From Bacteroidota bacterium (GTDB lineage Bacteria; Bacteroidota; Bacteroidia; Bacteroidales; WCHB1-69): 46,605 nucleotides of DNA. How positions within the stretch are numbered: position 1 is the stretch's first letter; the number at the start of each line of letters is the position of its first letter. This document shows, piece after piece, positions 43,501 to 46,605 of this stretch. Under the pieces are notes generated by a model. The model made no database searches, was not told the origin of the DNA, and was given only the letters and a program-made list of their open reading frames with translations. The DNA lies in assembly GCA_023413895.1 (NCBI GenBank), contig JAEZOU010000084.1, forward strand, positions 1-46,605. The letters run 5' to 3'. Position numbers and translations under genes: made by a program.

Positions 43501-43753
43501 AGAGATTGATTTAGATGCTGCTGTTCTTCTCTTCCCGAACCCAGCAACTTCACACATCGAAATCAGACTTAGCAACGATCTTCTCATTAACTCAACATTA
43601 GAGATTTACGATGTATATGGAAGAAAAATTGCTACTCAAATGATGAACAATACTTCTGCTCAAGTTGACATTTCGGGATACTCAGCTGGTATGTATTTAG
43701 TTCGCATTAGTAATGACAATGGCGTTGTTGTGAAGAATTTTATCAAAAAATAG
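37556..43753 (+). CDS. giant T9SS-exported adhesin-like protein with FN3 and cleaved-adhesin domains
   Basis: A 2065-residue surface or secreted protein. Order (approximate residues): signal peptide 1-20; beta-sandwich with FN3-like flanks 21-283; module A1 284-472; FN3 472-559; cleaved-adhesin/MAM-like jelly roll 560-724; FN3 724-812; module A2 814-995; FN3 995-1082; cleaved-adhesin 1083-1245; FN3 1245-1338; jelly roll 1340-1513; two FN3 1514-1697; a domain with TDSYGDGWNGG 1698-1805; FN3 1806-1903; bacterial repeat domain 1904-1979; T9SS type A sorting domain 1987-2065 (LLFPNPATSHIEI ... SAGMYLVRISND). The cleaved-adhesin type occurs in gingipains and hemagglutinins of Porphyromonas. No peptidase domain is present, so adhesion or matrix building is likely. 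A cysteine closes most domains. Confidence 0.85.
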   Translation: MKQKLFFVMILLLSIMGIRAQSNCTPPANFNAILHSPNWNNVELSWNAVVDTTAIDISWSTENLDANIGLNGPGDWCGVVRFEPSDLTDAAGLSLSSVSFIPAEAQSVCSYSIKVWQGGSIINDTTFNPGTLLAEQPITSTLQIGSLNTILLTTPISIDPTQELWIGIRCNATAGYPLGASENPVALNKGELIVLDSMWSTLTASNLEYNWVIIGRLSDPNNIVSGYNLYKDDILMNTTPISSTVYLDSVPSGTYVYDLTAMYSNGCESDPLSRTITMTDYPCDNCSDTVIAGIGTSTGYTLPINTYYNYSYSQQIYTAAELGSIIGGINCIAFQYIHASSQTKNIQVYIGNTTKSTFTNSSDWIPVNDMQLCFDGMVTFSSGTTDNWVNIPLNAPFEWDGASNIVIAILNNTGNYTTSSDATFRYHTATGSTTLYTQNDNAPYLLNTSFSGTTSSNRNNIRFLIGAPITCRIPSMLTTSNITPESANISWRGHDEDTGYELVCVPSGFDITEGTIITVTDTFYTLTGLTANTAYTVYVRANCSPDNSSWATTNLLTDCISLEQLPLVENFDNYGTGTTAYPDCWKKNSTVAYPYISGTQHASGSGSLYFYATTESYSCAVLPRISADIYPLNTLQVSFKAYKTSNAYGHIQVGVITDPNNISTFTPIKTIDGTMYSGNNTWNDFIVYLNNYTGPDGYIAFLAPTAYYSYVYIDDIEVNVISGCGRPLNFTVSQISGTSAYLSWNASELGETSAIYNIEYSEQGLDNWQTGTPNGTNCMLSGLQTNTSYEARLFVSCDNGYSDTLTISFSTNCIVGGDISIGNGNNSSQYLPFYTFYNYAISQQLYLSSELNGNNIFSGIKFYVSSPCYSSVTRNIDIYLGNTTQASLTPSSYISTTNQTKVFSGNITVGTSEGWLEITFDSTFTYTGNNLVITIDDNTGSYVSAPSFATHTGNSLYDYDDYINYNTASPGNTLSSQSQRNNIILLGNCDSTATCAAPNLVINNLTESSADLIWAPGYQETEWELEYKPTADSTWISVGTVNQPSYTLSNLAAGVEYNVRLRSICNPSEFSLYREGSFLTPCVPIATLPLIEEFDSLTTAMPDCWYRLGTATSTNYPYISSTQASTVGGKSLYMYNGGSDYYAIAITPRIADEIEMDSLLISFYTYGSSTSYRLEVGIMTDPTDATSFTTIGTIHPTITETWERNEFYTRNYVGNGHYIAFRSPIGSSNTIYLDDINIDVIPTCPHVENLMVTSVDNATATFTWEAGSTESSWEVVILPAGPVDLDTITTINFVYDTTYTEYNLTSSTNYSVYVRANCSGGDNSTWERLNFITTQTPGQLPYTCDFEMSNPEWGFYNNSGNNKWHIGTATNNGGTKSMYISNDNGATNAYGTSNTNNWAYRDIFFPASTNGYIISFDWKATAESCCDYMNVFIGNVVEITNVNCSNYSSGFNGTTKLNSSNMNQQSTFTNFNYTLPGYDTDGVRRLYFSWHNDGSVQHDPPAAVDNIMISEITCPIPSNLAATNITATTVDLSWTENGTASEWIVYHKISTDSIWTETTVYSTNYQLTGLTPDMSYSVRVASDCGNGTDVSPFSNLVSFNTLPTCPSPSGLTVSNISQTNVDLAWTSNGAETSWDIVYGAVGFDIDTEGTIVTATTNPFTLTGLTAATNYQVYVRANCGSGDISNWSSPIQFNTTICDLSEQCEYTFICTDSYGDGWNGGALVIEQNSITIATIEAIDHYGSGNSYTDTFHVMLCDNISTTFNWIEGFYDDEVALTILDPAGNQLFSSVDMTNASSPILTIVTNCSAVGESCDTPTNVQVNAASNSANVSWTSTESSWVVEYKLATASNWTASPTLTTTTYNITGLTASTNYVVRVKSVCDASNESDWSAEIPFSTLAGDVTTYTITATATGPGSITPSGTITVQEGTDITFSFTANEGATTQQLLVDNIETPIPANDEYTFSSVVANHTIEVIFAEETSIEEIDLDAAVLLFPNPATSHIEIRLSNDLLINSTLEIYDVYGRKIATQMMNNTSAQVDISGYSAGMYLVRISNDNGVVVKNFIKK
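38405..38970 (+). repeat. duplicated module A1 inside the giant adhesin
   Basis: Encodes about 188 residues with YTLPINTYYNYSYSQQIY, IGGINCIAFQY, IQVYIGNTTKS, IVIAILNNTGNY, FRYHTATGSTTLY and RNNIRFLIG. Each element recurs in the same order in module A2. Confidence 0.7.
39994..40530 (+). repeat. duplicated module A2 inside the giant adhesin
   Basis: Encodes YLPFYTFYNYAISQQLY, FSGIKFYV, IDIYLGNTTQAS, LVITIDDNTGSY, FATHTGNSLYDY and RNNIILLG, parallel to A1 but clearly diverged, so an old duplication. Confidence 0.7.
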
Positions 43754-43773
43754 CACGAATCCATAAATTAATT

Positions 43774-43809
43774 AAAAAATCCATCGTATTTTTGCGGTGG
43801 ATTTTTTTT
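43774..43809 (+). terminator. 13-bp terminator hairpin with the aroA -7 box in its loop
   Basis: AAAAAATCCATCG (43774-43786) pairs with CGGTGGATTTTTT (43795-43807, one G-U pair), followed by further T. The 8-base loop 43787-43794 is TATTTTTG, exactly a TAnnTTTG promoter element placed 21 bases before the aroA ATG. Confidence 0.75.
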
Positions 43810-43814
43810 GCAAA

Positions 43815-44963
43815 ATGTCATCTATAGAAATCACACTACCACACTCCAAAAGTTTTCTAATTAGAAAACTGATTTCACATTATGTTCTTTACAGAGAGAT
43901 TCTTCCAATGACTGAAGTAGAGAGCAACGATGTTATAATCGTTCATCGTGCATTGCAACAGATTGAGACAGGTCGTAATAGTAACGAGTGTCACGTTATC
44001 GATATAGAAGATTGTGGTGCTGCCTTCCGTTTTCTTTGTGCCATTACAGCAGCATTACCGGGGTATTGGCTAATTACTGGCACACCACGATTATTAAACC
44101 GCCCTATCGCACCACTGATTAATGCTTTAAACAAAGCAGGATTTTCTCTTCAAAGCACAAAAAATGGCATTCAAATAGAGGGAAAAAATCGACAAGTTGA
44201 AAATTTACAGATTGATTGTCGAGAAAGCAGCCAATTCGGAAGTGCACTTTTACTAGCAGCGCCACTGATGGGGAATCCCAAAATTGATATATATCCTGAA
44301 GATATCTCAAGTGCAGGATATTTAAGTATGACACAAAAAGTTATTGAACAAACTATACAAGAACAGAAAATCGTTTCTACAGAAAGAGATTGGAGCGCCG
44401 CTCTTTTTTGGTATGCATATCTCCTACTCCATCCACAGAACACAATAACTCTTAAAGACCTCACAAAGAGTAGCTTACAGCCAGACTCTACAATTTCTAA
44501 ATGGTTTTCCCAATGGGGAATTAAAACTCTATTTCATCAAGGGAATACACAATTATCGTGTCGTCAACGCATTGAAATTCCACCTCAACAACTAAATCTC
44601 ACAAACAATATCGACTCTGCCCCGATTCTTTCTGCATTAGCAACCTTATATCCTTTTGAATTAACTTTAAAAGGAATAGAAAACCTAAATAAAAAGGAAT
44701 CTAAACGGAAAGAGATTTTAATAACAACATTATCACAATTCACACATATTAAAGACATTACAGAAAATTCATTTACCATTTGCAAACGGGAGAAAGCATT
44801 ACCTAACCAAGTCTCCTTGTCATCGCATAATGACCACAGATTTGTATTAGCATGGGCACTGTTTTCATCCTTTACACAACTCCAAATTGACAACAAAATA
44901 TGCATTGCAAAATCTTACCCTAACTTCCTTGAAGATTACGCAAAAGTAGAGACAAACTTCTAA
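43815..44963 (+). CDS. aroA: 3-phosphoshikimate 1-carboxyvinyltransferase (EPSP synthase), divergent
   Basis: A 382-residue enzyme of the shikimate pathway that joins shikimate 3-phosphate with phosphoenolpyruvate. Seen in order: LPHSKSFLIR (PSKS-type motif), CGAAFRFLCA (SGT..R motif), ESSQFGSALLLAAPLM, DWSAALFWYA and HNDHRFVLAWAL. It is about 40-50 residues shorter than most AroA proteins, a feature I associate with Bacteroidetes versions. I take the ATG at 43815; an upstream GTG at 43797 lies inside the terminator/promoter hairpin. Confidence 0.85.
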   Translation: MSSIEITLPHSKSFLIRKLISHYVLYREILPMTEVESNDVIIVHRALQQIETGRNSNECHVIDIEDCGAAFRFLCAITAALPGYWLITGTPRLLNRPIAPLINALNKAGFSLQSTKNGIQIEGKNRQVENLQIDCRESSQFGSALLLAAPLMGNPKIDIYPEDISSAGYLSMTQKVIEQTIQEQKIVSTERDWSAALFWYAYLLLHPQNTITLKDLTKSSLQPDSTISKWFSQWGIKTLFHQGNTQLSCRQRIEIPPQQLNLTNNIDSAPILSALATLYPFELTLKGIENLNKKESKRKEILITTLSQFTHIKDITENSFTICKREKALPNQVSLSSHNDHRFVLAWALFSSFTQLQIDNKICIAKSYPNFLEDYAKVETNF

Positions 44964-45114
44964 ATTCGATTCTAAAATTAATAATTTCCATTATATTAAA
45001 TTTAAACAAATAAAAAACAAACCAACTATATCACACTGATTAACAACAACCTAATAGATTATTTATATTTATTATAAATTACATATTAACAACTTATCAT
45101 ATCATAAAATAGGT

Positions 45115-45122
45115 TAGATTTG
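45115..45122 (+). promoter_or_regulatory. -7 box TAGATTTG for the comM-like gene
   Basis: TAnnTTTG match 15 bases before the ATG at 45137, at the end of a very AT-rich 173-base gap that otherwise shows nothing. Confidence 0.5.
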
Positions 45123-45136
45123 CACAAAAAAAAGTA

Positions 45137-46605
45137 ATGTTAATAAGAACATATAGTTGTGCATTAATGGGCGTAGCAGCCATACCCATTACTATAGAGG
45201 TTGATATTGAGATTGGGGTAAATTTTTACTTAGTTGGATTACCTGATAGTGCTGTAAAAGAGAGTCAACAAAGAATTGATACTGCTTTACGATGTCATAA
45301 CTATAGAATTCCGGGCAAAAAAATCGTTGTCAACATGGCACCAGCCGACATTCGGAAGGAAGGCTCTGCATACGATCTTACGATTGCGATTGGAATTTTA
45401 ATTGCTTCAGAACAGATTAAAGGGGTGAATAAGGTTGAAGATTACTATATTATGGGAGAATTATCCCTTGATGGAACATTACAACCCATTCGGGGCGCTC
45501 TATCAGTAGCTATCGAAGCCAAAAAAAGAGGGAAAAGAGGTATAATTTTACCAGCTCAAAATGCTCGCGAAGCGGCAATTGTTGCTGACATTGAGGTTTT
45601 AGGAGCTCACAATATCAAAGAGGTTATAGATTTCTTCAATGAAGAAAAAGAGATTGAAAGAATTACGATTAACACACGTGAAGAGTTTCAGCGGAGTTTA
45701 AACAACTACGAATTTGATTTTTCTGACGTAAAGGGACAAGAAAACATCAAGCGTGCATTAGAGATTGCAGCTGGTGGAGGGCACAACGTAATTTTAATTG
45801 GTCCTCCTGGGTCTGGGAAAACAATGTTAGCCAAGCGATTACCTTCAATTTTACCCCCACTTACCCTACACGAAGCACTAGAAACAACAAAGATACACTC
45901 CGTTGCAGGCAAAAAGAGTAGATATTCATCACTCATCTCCATCCGTCCATTTCGAGCGCCACATCACACAATTAGCGACGTTGCCTTAGTCGGCGGAGGC
46001 AGCAATCCGCAACCTGGCGAGATTTCTCTTGCCCATAATGGTGTACTATTCCTAGACGAATTACCCGAATTTAAAAGGACTGTTTTAGAAGTAATGCGGC
46101 AACCTTTAGAGGACCGATTTGTCACCATTGCTCGTTCCAAATATAGCGTAGATTTCCCTGCATCCTTTATGTTTATTGCTGCGATGAATCCTTGTCCTTG
46201 CGGCAACTACAACCATCCCAAAATTGCTTGCACCTGCGGACAGGGATTAGTACAGAAATACCTTAACAAAGTATCAGGGCCATTAATGGACAGAATCGAT
46301 ATACACGTAGAAGTTATACCTGTAACGCACGAAGAATTAGCATCTACAAAACCTATAGAGAAAAGTGAGGAGATTCGCAAGCGAGTCATTAAGGCAAGAG
46401 CAATACAGAACAAGCGGTTTGCTGAATACGAGCGCATCCATTGCAACGCACAGATGTCAAGAAAGCAAGTTGAGCAATACTGCTCCATCAGTACCGAAGG
46501 AGAAAAGCTACTCAAAACAGCAATGGAACGATTAGGACTTTCGGCACGTGCGTACGACAGAATTCTCAAGGTTGCCAGAACCATCGCAGACTTGGAGGAA
46601 TCGCC
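45137..46605 (+). CDS. YifB/ComM-family Mg-chelatase-like AAA ATPase (3' partial)
   Basis: Open from the ATG at 45137 through the right edge, 489 codons visible of about 510. Seen: N-terminal Lon-like ChlI domain (YLVGLPDSAVKESQQRI, MGELSLDGTLQPIRGAL), Walker A GPPGSGKTMLAKRLPSILPP near residue 220, RPFRAPHHTIS, Walker B NGVLFLDELPEF, AAMNPCPCGNY with the Cys-rich insert, and SGPLMDRIDIHVEV. Known: ComM is a hexameric branch-migration helicase aiding integration of transformed DNA in some species; in this phylum the role is untested. Only the last few residues are missing. Confidence 0.93.
   Translation, partial: MLIRTYSCALMGVAAIPITIEVDIEIGVNFYLVGLPDSAVKESQQRIDTALRCHNYRIPGKKIVVNMAPADIRKEGSAYDLTIAIGILIASEQIKGVNKVEDYYIMGELSLDGTLQPIRGALSVAIEAKKRGKRGIILPAQNAREAAIVADIEVLGAHNIKEVIDFFNEEKEIERITINTREEFQRSLNNYEFDFSDVKGQENIKRALEIAAGGGHNVILIGPPGSGKTMLAKRLPSILPPLTLHEALETTKIHSVAGKKSRYSSLISIRPFRAPHHTISDVALVGGGSNPQPGEISLAHNGVLFLDELPEFKRTVLEVMRQPLEDRFVTIARSKYSVDFPASFMFIAAMNPCPCGNYNHPKIACTCGQGLVQKYLNKVSGPLMDRIDIHVEVIPVTHEELASTKPIEKSEEIRKRVIKARAIQNKRFAEYERIHCNAQMSRKQVEQYCSISTEGEKLLKTAMERLGLSARAYDRILKVARTIADLEES

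Noticed and set aside
45706..46584. Three minus-strand open frames at the right edge
   Set aside because: They are complements of the Mg-chelatase-like gene, which runs off the window and has all its motifs on the plus strand.
1..46605. CRISPR array, tRNA or rRNA genes, intact insertion sequence
   Set aside because: No regularly spaced repeats, cloverleaf-like segments, rRNA segments or transposase frames were seen.

Overview
The window comes from an AT-rich Bacteroidetes chromosome, most likely an anaerobic member of the Bacteroidales. Several independent signs agree: TAnnTTTG-type -7 promoter boxes in front of many genes, a type IX secretion (T9SS) C-terminal sorting domain, a PorV/PorQ-family barrel, Bacteroidetes-type RHS core sequences, type B ribosomal protein L31, and lysine 5,6-aminomutase genes typical of amino-acid fermenters. 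I see no tRNA, rRNA, CRISPR array or intact insertion sequence.

Layout. 1-3484 is an accessory polymorphic-toxin region. It has the C-terminal tip of an RHS protein with an AHH nuclease toxin and an Imm11-like immunity gene, then a decayed phage tape-measure fragment, then an orphan RHS core joined across an A8 frameshift to a JAB-type peptidase toxin, followed by a secreted unknown protein in the immunity position. 3598-5866 (minus) is a porin and inner-membrane gate-protein pair. 5867-6158 is a GC-rich intergenic patch. 6159-7758 (minus) holds a DEDDh exonuclease and a NosR/RnfG-like membrane flavoprotein. 7826-11157 (minus) is tig-clpP-clpX. 11264-16770 (minus) is a lysine/butyrate fermentation block, kamD-dxr-kamE-CoA transferase B-MaoC hydratase-FabG/PhaB-like reductase, with the isoprenoid gene dxr between the two aminomutase subunits. 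16881-20172 (minus) is porV-like barrel, secreted alpha/beta hydrolase and SDR. 20251-26234 (plus) is a tight six-gene operon: TGS-nucleoside kinase, degenerate molybdopterin-oxidoreductase-like protein, nadE, BadF-type kinase, tsaE and a shortened alanine-dehydrogenase-like protein. 26330-29859 (minus) is lepA and a TlpA-like thioredoxin. 30092-37130 (plus) is dnaB, rpmE2, a GlmU-like nucleotidyltransferase, lon, a DUF2520 protein and kdsC. 37556-43753 is a 2065-residue T9SS-exported adhesin-like protein. 43815-44963 is a divergent aroA, and 45137 to the edge is a comM/yifB-type Mg-chelatase ATPase.

How the genes fit together. KamDE convert beta-lysine to 3,5-diaminohexanoate, and the CoA-transferase subunit handles acetoacetate/butyryl-CoA exchange. 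The R-specific hydratase and acetoacetyl-CoA reductase would let acetoacetyl-CoA be reduced to crotonyl-CoA. That last link is inferred from gene order. The remaining pathway genes (kamA, kdd, kce, kal, the CoA-transferase A subunit, butyryl-CoA dehydrogenase) are not in the window.

The least explained items are the toxin cassette array with two apparent inactivating lesions, the cofactor-ligand-free molybdopterin-like protein, the shortened alanine-dehydrogenase-like protein, a duplicated unrecognised module in the giant adhesin, a two-hairpin leader in front of it, and a terminator hairpin whose loop is the -7 box of the next gene.
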